DNA from: Ceratodon purpureus
Lineage: Eukaryota; Streptophyta; Bryopsida; Pseudoditrichales; Ditrichaceae
Assembly: GCA_014871385.1 (NCBI GenBank)
Contig: CM026426.1
Location: 61,108,084 to 61,172,083 of the forward strand
Reading direction: 5' to 3'
Length of the DNA stretch: 64,000 nucleotides
Part shown: positions 1 to 12,393 of the stretch, in pieces
Layout of the letters: every line of letters starts with the position of its first letter
Position numbering within the stretch: the first letter of the stretch is position 1
Notes under the pieces: model-generated
Told to the model about the DNA's origin: nothing
Databases searched by the model: none
Seen by the model: only the letters and a program-made list of their open reading frames with translations
Position numbers and translations under genes: made by a program

Positions 1-1190
1 TATATATATGAAAGAGGGGTACGGTAGTCAATAAAAACTAAAGGAGTAGGGTAATAGAGTGGTGCGATTGGAGGTATAAAATTTAACAAATGGAGGAGTG
101 CGACAAATTGTAAAGGAATGTTGAAATACCAAAATAAAGAGTGGTTGCTTGAGGGTTAGAATTTTATACGTAATTGAAGGAGTATATTGAAAGATTGGCA
201 GATGTAGAGATTTACAATGAAACAATGACCGGATTTAAATATTATGGTAATAAAATGTTTGAAAGGCCATGAACGTAACGAGGGGGATGAATATCACCTT
301 CCAAAAAAAAAAATCAAGATAAAAGAGTAGTGGAATGGGTAAGAGAAGGAAAGAGAAACAAGAAAAAACAAGCTTGAATGATGGAGGAGCATGTGAAAGA
401 ACCAAATATAAATACATATTCAAGTTCTAAGGAATTTAAGTACATGGAGAACGAGTATGGTGGAAGAGTGCTGGAATTAGTAAAATATAATTTAACATGG
501 GTCATGGAGGAAATGAATTGAAAGAGGAACGTTCGAAATGAAAGAAAAGAAAGAAATTCAACATTAACATTTCATGAACTTCAAGGGTTTCAGTGGTAGA
601 GTAGACAAATTACACAAGTATTAAAAAAAGGGCATAAAATAGAGGGAAAAAACATAGAGGAATATAAAGAATAAGTAAATGAAAAACGGGTTCGAGAGTG
701 GAAATTGTATAGAGGGAGGAACGTTAAAAATACATAAAGAGATGGTAAATCGAATTAAATTGAGAATATGAAACCCTTTAGTGAAAGAGAAGTAGAAGTA
801 TTTCTGTTTTTAAAATAAAAACGAATCAAAGCGGAGAATATAAGATGGACAACTATTAAGATTAAAAATTCTAAAACGGGTTCAAGTGGGCTGGATTTCA
901 GCAGAGAAGTTCTGGAGTGGGATGGTAGACTATATGAAATATATGGAAAAAAAAAACGAAACGAATGATACAAATAAATGACACATACATTAAGTTGGTG
1001 TTAGTGTACGGAATAATGACTTGTTGAAGAATTTCGACGGTTTGCATACCATGAAGTCTTTAAATTCATGTTAACATTAACTGTTATTCCGATTTTAATT
1101 GGTGAAAGAAATTAACTGTTTTAGTTTAATATGTGGTCGGAAGTTGTAGCATTATATGTTTTTCCAATTTTTTTCTAAAAAAAGAAAGGG
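1..1190. other. AT-rich, purine-rich stretch without a gene
   Basis: No convincing gene is seen. The + strand is dominated by A and G, which produces long but meaningless open frames on the - strand. By position it could be the AT-rich spacer of element B, matching the spacer at 12543-13535 in element A, but no shared sequence was found. Confidence 0.5.
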
Positions 1191-1197
1191 GGAAAGT

Positions 1198-1683
1198 TTC
1201 CCGCGGCCGTGGGCCGTCTCCGCGAGGGGCCGACCGCGGGGACGGCCCCTCGACCACGGCCGTGATCGAACGGCCGTTGCAGCCGAGTCAGCCCCAATCG
1301 GACGGCCGCGGGCCGTCTCCGCGGCCGTCCCTCGGCCGTCCCCGCGCGGTCGGCCGCCATCAGACGACGACGGCCGCGGAGACGGCCACGATCGGACGGC
1401 CGCGGAGACCACCACGATCGGACGGCCGCCAGCCGCCCCTTGGGGGGCCGTCTCCGCGGCCGTCCCCTCGGCGATGGCCGCCATCGGACGGCCGTCGCCG
1501 AGGAGACGGCCCGATCAGACGGCCGCGGAGGCACGGACCTCCGCGGCCGTCCCCATGTCCCCCGACTCGACGGCCTCTAACGGTCGTCGTCAGGTTTGGG
1601 ACGACGGCCATTGGCCGCGGCCGTAGGGTCGGGGGCCAACGGCCCTAGGCTCGTGGGGACGGCCGTAGGGTTGGGGGCCGTTG
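1198..1683. repeat. GC-rich tandem array upstream of the element B RING gene
   Basis: Degenerate tandem repeats built on GACGGCCGCGG / CGGCCGTC, about 480 bp, in sharp contrast to the AT-rich DNA on the left. The array ends directly before a TATA-like sequence and the RING gene. A related CGGCCGTCGCC array lies at the other end of element B (8795-9065) and in element C (21650-21850). The long open frames on both strands here are low-complexity Arg/Pro/Gly sequence and not genes. Confidence 0.85.
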
Positions 1684-1693
1684 CCATATATGG
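1684..1693 (+). promoter_or_regulatory. TATA-like / CArG-type palindrome before the element B RING gene
   Basis: CCATATATGG lies at the edge of the GC-rich array and about 250 bp before the first ATG of the RING gene. It can serve as a TATA element and also fits the CC(A/T)6GG CArG consensus bound by MADS proteins. Its position matches the TATA boxes of the other genes in these elements; the CArG reading is inference. Confidence 0.45.
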
Positions 1694-1944
1694 CGATGGC
1701 TGTCTCCTACTTCCTCACTTCACTCTCCTCAATAGTCCCCCTGTGATTGCTACAGTTTTCCAATTTACTTGGGAGCTTGTTGGTACGTGGGGGTGAGGAG
1801 ATGGGGGTCCATTTTTATTGTTGGGGGGGGGGGGGGGGGAAGTTTTTGAATATTGTGTATTCGTTATTTTGTAAACCGTCATTTATCAACTCCTTGTTTT
1901 CTTTAAAACAATACCATAACGTTTTTGTTTAAAACGAGGTTACT

Positions 1945-4900
1945 ATGGCGGATCCGCAACATGATGAGATTGGAGGAACCGGCAAGAAGAACAGGCCGAA
2001 GGGAACGCGCCACAACTTTTCATGGAAGATCCTAGACAACAAAAACATCGTAGCAGAAGAAGGCTGGGAATCTGTGGGGGACATTTACTGGACTTTCAAG
2101 GAGTGCAAGAAGTATGTGAAGATGTATCACATTGATAAGTTAGGGCCCCAAGAACAACACGATTTGAACACACGGAGTTTTACCTGCAAGCCTTGGTCAT
2201 GCATGGATGACCATTCCTTGCATCGAACATATGAGTTCTGAACTACTCTGTTTGGGCAACGTAAGCCTAGCAAAGGCCATTTCAATTATACCATTTGCAG
2301 TATGGTATATGCGGAGCTAATATTGAAGCGGAAGATTAGTTGGTGTACGTATCCCACTACGAAAGACAAGCCGTTGCAAATTGGATGGATGATAAGAGAC
2401 ATTCCGGATTTATATCTGATCGATCCTTTGCAAGCGAAGAAGGTCGTAGCGGAGTTCCGAAAGCGGCAGTGGCCACATCTAAAGAGCTTTCCGAAGAATG
2501 AAGTAAAAAAATTACAGAATGAAACTCCGCATCGTCCAGAGGAAAGGAAGATTGTTGCCATTGCCAATGTGATCGCTACGATGTTCCCCATTGCCACGGT
2601 AACTAATTTCCCTGTTATTCCTAGAGCAGACCTGGGAATCACGGTGAAATCTTCCAACGATACAAAGGGCAAGGCAGCCGTGGATGAGGTGGAAGTTGAG
2701 GTGGACAATGACTGTTCAACACATCTTACGGCTGCGGAAGCTGGATGCTCCAACCCTCGTTCAGTGGACGATGGTCCGAGTTCCTTGGCAATAGTACAAG
2801 TGCCTACCAAAGAGGATAGCACAAAGGATGCAGTTCATTCCATTTTGGAGATTATGGAGCTGGTGAAGTCGATGCCAAACAACGAATCATTGAAGGAGTT
2901 ACTAGATTTTAGCATCAAATGGACGGAGGTGTCCTCTGATGAACAGCGTGGGGGCTTAGAGAATACCACGGAGGGAGACGATGCAGGAAAAACCACGGAG
3001 AAAGTGCAACAAATTCATAATGTGTTGAAGATTGCACACACCCTGAAAGAAGGGGCTTCCGTATTAGGCGCTATGGCACGAGATCTCATAAATATGGCTC
3101 ATGCATTTGGAAGTATCACTCCGGGCATGATACATGGTGCCTTCGGCTTTGAGACTTTGGTATTTTCCATTAAGCCTCTTCTGGAAGACCGTGTGCAATT
3201 AGGCGAAGAGAACGTGGCGCTGAGTAAGGATCTAATGGAGGCAACGCAGATAATCGAGAAATTGACAAATGGGTTGGACAATGTGAAGAAGAGTTGGAGT
3301 GCACAATTGGAAGAGTGCAAGAAGTACCACCCTAAAGATAAGGAGAAAAGCAAAATAGAAGAAGTGAGGCCTAGGGTGAAGAAGGAAGCGGTGAAGGTGG
3401 AAGAAAAGGATCGTGTCATTGAAGTACTGAGCGATGTTGAGGATTCCGATGACCTCGGCCTTTCTATATTCTCAAATAAAAGTGGAGATGGGGCCACACA
3501 GGGGATGGCGTCTCAAAAGTCTAAAAGGACATGTGGTCCTGTTCCATTGGACATTGGCTCTAGCCAAGCAACACCAAGACATGAGGATAGAGGAAAGGGG
3601 CCAATGGATGATTAAAAAGAAGTAGACATTCTTTTACCGGATTTGGAGGTCGCTAGAAGGGAAAGAGACGAGGCCCGTACAGAATTGGAGAAGCTGAAGA
3701 CCACTGTACAGATGGTAGACGATACACCATGTTCCACAAGGGCATTATTGTGGCTTGTTTGAGTCCACAAACTGCGAGATAAGGAGGCAATAGTCTCTAA
3801 AGCACAACAGGATATGAAGAAATGTGCAATTACTTCCATGGATGTCGAAGAAGCTATCCAATCATCTTTACAGAAGTATAACGAGGCAGCAGCCAAGGGC
3901 GGCAAGGATGCTATAAAAATCACGATATGGCGCGCACATTACATAGTTTCAAAAAGAAAGAAGGGGTCATTGACTGGGCGCTAGAGGTCGAGGAGGGGTG
4001 GATGCCGTACGATGTACTATCATCTCATTTGGATGAATCGAAACGTGTGGTTATCCGTACCCGCAAACCGTCGGAGGAATATTCGAAGGAAACGTGTCCC
4101 ATCTGTCAACAATATTTTGGGCCGGTAGGGCCCTTTGGGATGGGGAATTGTAATCACAAGTTCCACATAACCTGCATCGCGAAGGCTGCTTTAAACAACA
4201 AACTGTGTGTTATGTGCCGCTCCCCAATTAGTTCATGCTTTTACGCGATGCTGGGACTACAACACGTAATGCCGCCTGGGCATGAGTTTGATGATTGATC
4301 GGTGGAATTTACCACTAGACCAACTACCTAAGAACGAGGTGAATTATTTTGATTGGGACAAATCACTTGCTTGGAACCCGGAGACAATGACTCACCAACT
4401 ATCTACGGCGGGCAATGCCGGAATGGACGATTTTTCATGGATGACACACGACTATGAGGTGGAGATGAGGGCACGTGAAATTCCGGATGCCAAGGAGCGA
4501 GAATTTTTTTGTAGGAACTTCGGTGGACATTGGAGTGTACATGGCAATCGCTTCTTCCGGTTTCCAAAACCGGAAGTTGTGGTAGATGCCGACGATAAAA
4601 GAAGAGAAGTAGAATGGGACTATGGGCAACTTGATGAGTACAAGATGTATGAGAAAACCCTGGTTGGGAGGGCACTTGTATTGGCCAAACTAGAAGAAAC
4701 CATTCAGCATCATCGCACTATTACAGAGGAATCCTTCAAATATTCAGACCTAGACTACTGGGTGATCATTAAGAAGTCTGACGATGCTTTTCAAAAAATA
4801 GTTTCCGACTTGAGAAGGGCACTTCGTGCGGAGGATAATTCCTCTCGTTGGTCACGCACTAGGATTGAGAAGATTGTGCAAGAAACAGTAGCCAAGATTG

Positions 4901-5100
4901 AAAAGGCAAAGGAGTTGTGGGACGGGAAGAATTCCAAGAAGCGCAATCAGGACGGCCCTTATGAAGATGACCGTGAATGGGGGGAAGATAATCGTCGTTC
5001 GTTGGAACGCGTGGAAGAAGAATATCGATCGGGGGGTACAATTACACATCCAAGCGAGCGACGCCAAACTCGGAGGTCAAATGCAAACAATGAACGTTGA
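1945..5100 (+). pseudogene. RING-H2 coiled-coil protein gene of element B, broken
   Basis: Homolog of the gene at 12018-9637: both share a block starting MVYAE (here at 2302), a RING finger with the following PP(G/S)HE motif, and a C-terminal block containing GHW/GYW. The product would be a candidate E3 ubiquitin ligase, inferred from the RING only. The finger (about 4097-4250) reads CPIC...CNHKFHITC...CVMC, a complete RING-H2 ligand set. A lysine/glutamate-rich, coiled-coil-like region precedes it. The frame is interrupted by TGA at 2239, TAA at 3613, TGA at 3760 and frame changes near 3925 and 4290; between these the frame stays open and matches the paralog. The start at 1945 is the first ATG after the array and TATA-like site. 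It converges with the hAT gene. Confidence 0.75.
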
Positions 5101-5563
5101 GTAGAGTATATTGTTGGACATGGTACCCGCATTACTTCGGTTAATGTGACAATACACTGGGTGATAGTCGTATTTAGAGCAATATATATATATTGGTTGC
5201 GTAGCCGGGTGTATGGACTTTACTCTACCTCTATATGTACTTGCAAAAATTACCTCTGGTTTTAATACAATTCCATTTATGTGTTCTCGGAGTTGCATTT
5301 GTGTTGAAAGAATTGTTAGTACTTAGATGCATCGAACTTCATATGTAGATTTTGTACATTCATTACGAGAAAAAAATTGCATGAAGTACAATCAAAGTAA
5401 AAAAAAGTACATAACGTGGAGGACAATATTGAGGAGGCAAGCACCACCGCTTCAAAGTTAAATGTATATGATATGATAATGGTTTCTAGAAATGGACATT
5501 CATAAAAGAGTGGCATTCTAGGGTGGTGCACTGGAAATGCTGCCTTCTAACTATCGTGCGCAA
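5101..5563. other. Convergent intergenic region
   Basis: Holds the 3' ends of the + RING gene and the - hAT gene of element B. AT-rich, no gene seen. Confidence 0.5.
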
Positions 5564-8500
5564 TCATGCCACATTATCGCTGTCGTCCTTCACTTCGGCC
5601 TCACGAGGACCGGAAGAATCGTATTCCTCATCGCCATCGCTCTCGCGTACCTCCTTCACCCTCGCCTTAGTCTTCTTCTTTGACTCAAATGGGTTCATGA
5701 ATTTCTTTGGGCCATTCGGGTCATCCAAAGGAGTTTTTGGCTTCTCAGGATTAAAAGCCAACACCTTCTGAGTCTTGTCTACAGCCTTTCGCTTGGACAT
5801 GGCTCTAGCAGGGGGTTTTTCAGGAAATATGTCCGGTTTTCCCAAAGCCAACTTCGGTCCAAAGAGATGCTCGATTGGAAGTCCATCATCAGTAGAGAGG
5901 ATGCCCGGGTCCGCTTGTCGGGTTCGGACCAATTTCTTCCTACATTTCTCCGCTACTTCAGCAGCCTTAGCATCTTCCTTCATTTTTTTAGACAACTCAA
6001 TCAACCTCGTGGACGATTCAAACCCACCAACTTGGACCCTAGTCTTTGCGGTTCCAAACAATGTCCGAGACGCACCCGATACGGGTACGGGCACATCCTC
6101 CTTTGTAGTGGGTGGAACCATTTCCTCCTTCAGGCGGTTGAAGTTTGGAGAAACAACTTTAGAAGTATCAAGGGTGGGGTCTTCCTCTTTCTTTGGTACG
6201 ACCAAACCCACGGTAGTATGAGATGATCCTCCCCGTAGAATCTTATCACTGTTTAGTAAACCGTCTCCATTCAGAAAAGTGGCAAGAGGAATCGTATCCT
6301 CCTCGTTGGTACCGTCTTCTTCGACATTATCATACTCGAAAACACGCTCCATCGGCGCAGGAGAACAACGGAATTTCCCTTTCGGTGAAACCTCGAGGTC
6401 GTCGACTGGGTTGTCAATGGGGGGGTCAATTGATAGATCGTTGAAGGGTACATCAACATCAGACTCACTAGAGTAGTCAACGTCCTCGGTTTCCATAGCC
6501 TTCGGATCCTCCTTCCCCTCCAACTCCCCATAGAACCTCCCTAAGGCACTCAATTTGGACTGGGAAATTATCTTGGAATTTGTATACACAAACACGAGGT
6601 CATTAGCCCTTTCCGGAAGTAAACAGTTTCGCTTCCTGTCGTGGACAAAGGAGTAGCTACTCCAATTCCGCTTGCATGAAGTGGAAGACAGGGGTTGAGC
6701 TAAAATCCTTTTTGCAATTGGGGAAATGATTTTACCAGCGGATCCGTATATATCCCACTAACCAGATGGCAGCAATTGTGACTTAGAGGAGTCACGTACA
6801 TCACGAATCGGAGGATAAGCTTCACGAAATGCAAAGAACTCTTCTATGACCACCTCCTTCAGTGTCGGAGGAGCCATCGACAACAAGACCTCCTTCGCCG
6901 ATGCCATCGCATCAGTATCATTGTGAAGGTCCTCATCGTCAATAAGATAAGGGTTTAGAAGCGCAGCAGCCCACTGTAAGGGTGATTTGACCATGGCTTT
7001 ACGCTCATAGAATGAGTCCTTGCAGAAATCAGCATTGTCAAAGTCCAATTTGAAGGGCTCATGGCGTAAGGAGCGAACATGCTTCTCAAGGTTGCGGAGA
7101 ACGACGTAGGCTTTACCCAATGCCGATTCCTTCGCATCAAATTCTCGTAGGGCATATACAACGGGACTCGTCATCCACTTGAAGTTTGCACATTGTTCCC
7201 TGAAAACGTCATCCAAGACAACCCTCTTAACATCGCGTGAGATCTTCGCTTTGTCACGGGCAGATAAGGTCTTCTTTGTTTCGTAGTTTCTCCAGTCAGG
7301 ATCCACAACGCTCTGCTCCAATGCTCCTCGAACCTTCAGTAGACGCGAAATCATAATGTAGTGCGATGCAAACCTAGTCTGACCAAGAATCAGCAAGCTA
7401 AGTTTTGCCTCGTGCTTTCGAAATACCGAGAGTGGCATTTGCCTTATCTTTATGAACTTAAGCAAGTTCTTAGCCCGATCTAGGAGCTCCTTCACCCACT
7501 TCATCTTACTCCAATCCTCCAACAAAAGGTCCATCGCATGGGCAGCACATCCTTGGACAAATATGGATGGATAGAGTGCTTGGACCAACTTTCCGGCATT
7601 ATGCATCATTGGAGCATTATCGTAGCATACTTGAATGATGTTCTGTTCTCCAACTTGCTAGATAAACTTCTCAATGACGGTCGCTACGAAGACGGCATCC
7701 TTCTCTTTCCCACTCGTGTCAACGGCTCCTAAGAATAACTCACCATCGGGACATACAAGCATTGCATTTATTAGAGGGCGACTGCTTACCGAAGTCCATC
7801 CATCCAGGGCCAACGTTCCCTCGTACTTCCTAACACATGAAAAAATCCTATCATTTAAGGAAGTCTCCAAATCAGTCCTTCCTTGGGCTAGTAAATTTGT
7901 TTGGAGATGGTGGAAAGATGGAGGTGTGTATGATCTTCAACACAGCGTCCTTGGAAGAGGCACACTCAGCGAGGTTAAACGAGATAATGTTCTCGTAAAA
8001 ACAAGTGGCCCATGCTTTGTCGCATTCCCGCCTCTCCGTCTCTTCGAAGCCCTCTTGAAGGGTAGATTGCTTCTTTGCCTTCAAAGGAAGAAAATGTCTA
8101 CTACCTTCCCCCGGAAGAGTGGAAATGGAAGGTACACCCTCACCAAATAAAACGTGTTCATTCTTCGGAGTAGAAACCCACGATCCAGCGCATGAGTCCA
8201 CATCCATGGGAGTGTTCACTCTCAGGGATATATTGCCACGAGTCACGGGGGAAGTACTCTGCTCCGACATGAATATTCTGGAGTCGTTGGGGAATTTGCC
8301 ACCGCAATTCTTGAACAAGGACAGTATAGCGGGTGACAAATTAGTGCAACGACCTACTCCACTAGTCCGTACACCTAGAACTTTGTCATAGCCCAGATGA
8401 CTGAGCATCCGCTCAATCCTCTTTGCGAAAGTGTTCTTTGCGAAAGTGTTCTTGAACCATCTCAGTCTTCTTCTTCTCGGCATCGATCATATGAACTTTG

Positions 8501-8628
8501 GTATACCATGGTGAGTAACTTCTAGACGCCATTGTTGCACTTGATAGATCGCCCGGGAAGACTTCAAAAGATCGGGGTACCACGTCCTCAAGAGAACTAG
8601 AGCCTCCGAAGAAGCTCCAATTCAACAC
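5564..8628 (-). pseudogene. hAT transposase of element B, broken
   Basis: Plant hAT-type transposase. A DUF659-like core contains LDGWTSVSSRPLINAML (near 7790), then CYDNAP, the CxxH motif GCAAHAMDLLLEDW (near 7530) and the C-terminal dimerisation block with KRNWSSYSFVH (near 6660). After this, an acidic, lysine-rich tail of about 320 residues follows. Damage: the N-terminal BED finger has lost its first Cys pair next to a 15-bp duplication (8425-8460); frame change near 7880; TAG at 7658; and TAG at about 6756, where a Trp (TGG) is expected before WDIYG. Between the lesions the frame is open. Start: ATG at 8532 (MASRSY), or in frame at 8628. The closest relative in the window is the element C fragment. 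Confidence 0.85.
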
Positions 8629-8736
8629 ACTTTTAAACGCCGACGTTCACCATGCAACAGATACACACGTGTATTAGTGCAACTAGTAGCACATGGAGTA
8701 CAATTCAGAAGTGTAATGCCAACTTCTAGGAGGGGT

Positions 8737-8744
8737 GTTTTATA
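8737..8744 (-). promoter_or_regulatory. TATA box of the element B hAT gene
   Basis: On the - strand the sequence reads TTATAAAA, about 110 bp before the upstream in-frame ATG (8628) and about 50 bp after the GC-rich array. The same position in element C reads GGTATAAAAG (21600-21591). Confidence 0.65.
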
Positions 8745-8794
8745 ATCATCCCATGTAATGCCAAGGGGTGAGCCCTAAAAATCAAGGGAGGACG

Positions 8795-9065
8795 GCTGTC
8801 GAGACCGGAAGTTAAGCGGGGGGCCGTCGGATCATGGGTTGTCACGGCCGTTGAAGGGGCCGTCGCCGGGGACGCCCCCCCCCCCCATTGCGGCGACGGC
8901 AAGGGGCCGTCGCCGAGGACGGTCCCCCCACCGCGGCGACGGCCCGCCTCCACCGTGGCGACGGCAAGGGGCCGTCGCCGGGGACGGCCCGTTCTGAACG
9001 CGGCCGACGCCCGCCCCCCCCTCCGCGGCGACGGCCGCATTCTCCCCCGCAACCCCTTCCCCGCG
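8795..9065. repeat. GC-rich array upstream of the element B hAT gene
   Basis: Tandem degenerate copies of GGCCGTCGCCGNGGACGG with C-runs. It is matched by the array of element C at 21650-21850 and related to the array at the other end of element B. It lies upstream of the TATA box and inside the right terminus, so it may be a promoter, a set of transposase sites, or both. Confidence 0.85.
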
Positions 9066-9076
9066 TTCAAGGTGTG

Positions 9077-9084
9077 GTTTCACC
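9077..9084. repeat. Left target-site duplication of element A (GTTTCACC)
   Basis: GTTTCACC directly precedes the terminus CAGTGTTGTC. An identical octamer follows the right terminus at 20484-20491. Eight-base duplications are typical of hAT insertions. Confidence 0.95.
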
Positions 9085-9182
9085 CAGTGTTGTCTATTCG
9101 GACGGACATGGGCAAAATTTCCGGACATAGACGGACGGACGGACGGACGGATAGGTCGGTCCCCGGACATAATCGGACATTG
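9085..9182 (+). repeat. Left terminal and subterminal repeats of element A
   Basis: Terminal CAGTGTTGTC followed by clustered CGGAC/GGACGG motifs (a run of GGAC tetramers near 9130-9150 and CCGGACAT copies). Such subterminal clusters are binding sites for transposase in known hAT elements (Ac); that role here is inference. Confidence 0.8.
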
Positions 9183-9304
9183 AGAGGAGGAGGAAAATTA
9201 CTAAGTTAGTTTTTTTTTTTTACAACTTACCTATAGGGGAAACATATTGATGACATGGACAACGAACGATGACGGGGAATTCCACATATGCAAAAGGGGT
9301 GCCA

Positions 9305-9382
9305 GCATGTGTAGGGGGCGAGAGCGGGTACAGGGGGGGGGGGGGGGCGCGAGCGAGTTCAGGGGGGGCGCGAGCGGGTTTT
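9305..9382. repeat. Short poly-G / GCGCGAGCGGG array near the left end of element A
   Basis: About three copies of a GCGCGAGCGGGTTCAGGGGGG-type unit with long G-runs. It is the inverted counterpart of the C-rich array at 20036-20262 near the right end. Strong G-quadruplex potential. Confidence 0.8.
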
Positions 9383-9636
9383 TCGTGCAGCCCATTTTGT
9401 AGATAGTAAATTTTTGACAATGCAAAAAAACCTAACATTTTCATCAAAATAATATATTGGGGCTAAGCGCAATGACAAATGTGTAAATTCAGATACTCGT
9501 GAGCCAAAATACATGGACTTTGCAATGTTGTATACATTTATGAAAGTAAAAGCATTTCATTACCAATTCAAATCAAAACATTACAAAAACTGTAGTATAT
9601 GATAACTAGTCACTTAGTACTAAGTTGTAACTATTC

Positions 9637-12018
9637 CTATTCATCTGCATCTACTCCCGCTGTGCCACTTGGTCCCGCTCCATCGTCCAGCGTCAAGCTG
9701 CGCCTGGCTCTCGTCCGTGTCCGCCGGAATGGGCCATCACTTTCACTGAGAGAACGCAGAATTTGCGAGTTCCTCAATTCTCTCAATGTACGCAATGTCT
9801 GTGGAGAGTGTTCCTCCAGAAGAAAGTCAACAGCCTCATGTTTGAAAATTAACTTCCACTCCGAAAGAGACATTTGGACTGCATCTCGGGCGGTCAAAGA
9901 CATGAATTGACATTCGAGGTCTGTAACCAATTTCCCGTCCTTGTCCCATAAGAGGCCTTTTGGGTGATTACCAAGTTGGAACTTCCTATTCTTCGTATCC
10001 CAGTATCCATTCAAAGTCTGATAGAAGAAATTTCAATTCCCTTCGTCCTCCTTCTTTGATCCAATTATCTTCTTTGCCACCCTCACAATCTGATTGGGGT
10101 CATCCTCCCACCCCAACTCGTCACTTACATTGCTCTTGAAGACCGAGTGAGTCTGGGCCCGCCAACTCCAAATCAAATCTTCCCCCCACATGTTGCAGTA
10201 CTCTTCACCTGGTGTGTTTTCGGGATTTCTCTCATGGCTTGGTGGCATGTATGGAGTGAGTCCAAAAACCTCGTACAAGCGTTCATGGAACGCGGATTTG
10301 CACACCGGGCAAAATCTCCTTACCAAAAATATATTAATTAAACACATTGGATAGTACATGTGGGTACATGATCCAACTGCCCATCCACCCTCAGGACCAA
10401 ATGTATTTAGACACACACTACATTGTTTTGAACCATCCATCACCCACGGTTGAGGATTTGGCCAAAGCTTTCTGCTATTAACTCCTTCCTTCATTTGAAG
10501 ATCATGGCACGAAGTTGCGTTCTCCACATCGAAATTCAACTGGGCCCAATCTATGAGTTTAGGATTCGATTCTTGCATTGGCATGTCATCTGGATACATA
10601 TCATCTGCGTTAATCCATGAAGTGAGGCCAAAATTCCTTCGTCTGTTGTGTTGCAAGTACGATTCGTCGATCTTCTTGAACTCTAATGCAATTTGGCGAC
10701 CGCGATCAACGCTGAGAATGGTTGCCACTTTCCACTCGTAGTATGCTTTAGCAAACTTAGAAACAAGGAGCCGCAAATCATTATTGGCTCTAATCAATGT
10801 CTCCACTTCTCCCGTTAGAGCATTGGGTGGAAATGACAAGGAATCTTGACTTAATGGTCCATCGATGTCCACATAGGGTCGCGGGTATGGGGCTGGTGGA
10901 GGCAATATCACTCCAACTCGTCGTCGTTTTGCTGGTGTGGAAATATTCTCCAGCACACCGGCCGTCGCAACATCAACCGTGTTGTTGATGTAAGATTCAT
11001 CCACCAACATTGGATCCTGAACTACAGGTATATCATTGGCTTGAGAAGACTGAGGTCTTTCTCGTTCTTGCAATTGATTGCGCAAATCTGATAGTACTGC
11101 ATCTTTTGCTGCTGATTCCAATCGTAATTTTCGGATGGTCTCTTGTAACTCTGCAATGAAGCCATCCTTTTCTATAACCTGTAATTGCAACTCCCCGACC
11201 TCCTCGGTTTGGTTAGACTGGTCATTTCTAACTACAACCGGCATGCCAAGAACCATTGTAGGTTCAGTTCCGACCACCTCCAAATTAGCTGCCGTATTTG
11301 GATCGTTTTCCACGAAGATGGTGTTCGCATTGTCGTGAGGTTCTATGACGTCCGCTGGATGGTTCATTGGAGGCTCTACAGCCATATTTGCTGGTGCTGC
11401 AATTCTACGTGGCACTCTTTCTCCACGACGACCATCGGAATCAGAATCTGGTTCAGACTCTGTTGTATCAGGCTCCCGCACTTGTGTTTTTTCCTTCATT
11501 TTTTTCCCTAGGCCACCATCTGCGTATTTCCTTTGTTTGGGAATGTCACGCTCTATCGGCGCCCTAACACTCGGCGTGGATTTGATGGTGGACCAATCCA
11601 CCACTTTGTGAAGCACCACCTCAGCATACACCATTCTGCAAATGAACAATGGTACTTCATTGCGTTCGACACAAGATTGCTTGTATAGATGCTGGTAAAC
11701 TTGTATAGAACGTTCAACAAACTCCGCATTCAAGCAATAATAGAGGTTAGCCTTGTCTGAGATCCTGTGTTTTCTGTGCCGATCGTGTGGAAATATTTTT
11801 GTGATGTGGCACCACTCAATGAATTCCTCGCATGTGGAATATTTCCACGGTTCCAGCTCATCTTGCCAACCTCTAAATGCCAACTTTGTCGGGTTGTTCA
11901 ACACATAAAGCCGCTTCTTCATCTTCTTACCACCACGCTTCCGTTCACGATCTCTGATTTTTTTCTTTTCGACCTTGGTGAGTGGCCTTTCCGCCGCCGG
12001 ATCTGGGTTTCCCTCCAT
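9637..12018 (-). pseudogene. RING-like coiled-coil protein gene of element A, one stop
   Basis: A 794-codon frame read from ATG 12018, interrupted only by TGA at 10035-10033. After the stop the frame goes on with GYWDTKNRKF, matching GHWSVHGNRF of the element B paralog, so this is a nonsense mutation and not the true end. Visible parts: a basic N-terminus (KKKIRDRERKRGGKKMKK), a region about 150 residues in containing MVYAEVVLHKVVDW, an acidic/Ser-rich linker, a glutamine-rich coiled-coil stretch, and a RING-like finger near 10440-10300 (CSVC...CTH...MC...CPVC). In the finger the fifth ligand position is Tyr (HMYYPMC) where the element B copy has His (HKFHITC). The role as a ubiquitin ligase is inferred from the finger only. 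Confidence 0.75.
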
Positions 12019-12350
12019 CGTGGTGTACTGGTAAAGTTTTGTGTGTTAAAAAACACACCAACTCCTCAAAACTTCCCCCAATTGATTTTACAATTTTCCT
12101 TTGTGGTTGATTATGGTATTGTAACTATACTTTGTGGCCCACCTAAGTATTCAGCAATAAGCCACCGTGAGGTAGTTTAGGGCCCGAATTCCCGGATGAG
12201 CATACAAAATACGGTTGAACGAGGTACGTGGCGTTGTCAAAATGCTGTAGACCCCACCCAAGTACTCAGCAATACGCCACCGCGAGGTAGTTCAAGGCCT
12301 GAGTGCCAAGGTGGAGCTTAAAAAGTGGGGGGGGGGAGGGCGCCCCCTTC

Positions 12351-12360
12351 ACTTATATAG
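12351..12360 (-). promoter_or_regulatory. TATA box of the element A RING gene
   Basis: The - strand reads CTATATAAGT, three bases from the end of the poly-G array at 12363 and about 335 bp before the ATG at 12018. The same GACTATATAAG core precedes the kinase-like gene at 13730-13740. Confidence 0.7.
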
Positions 12361-12361
12361 T

Positions 12362-12362
<1 letters not shown>

Positions 12363-12393
<31 letters not shown>

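Noticed and set aside
235-973. Minus-strand Phe/Leu/Ser-rich frames
   Set aside because: Produced by purine-rich DNA on the + strand; no start context, domain or conservation seen.
1133-1648. Long open frames on both strands in the GC-rich array
   Set aside because: Arg/Pro/Gly low-complexity translation of tandem repeats in several frames at once, without domain or promoter in the right place.
5523-8391. Plus-strand frames opposite the hAT gene of element B
   Set aside because: The - strand frame shows hAT motifs; the + frames are shadows without similarity.
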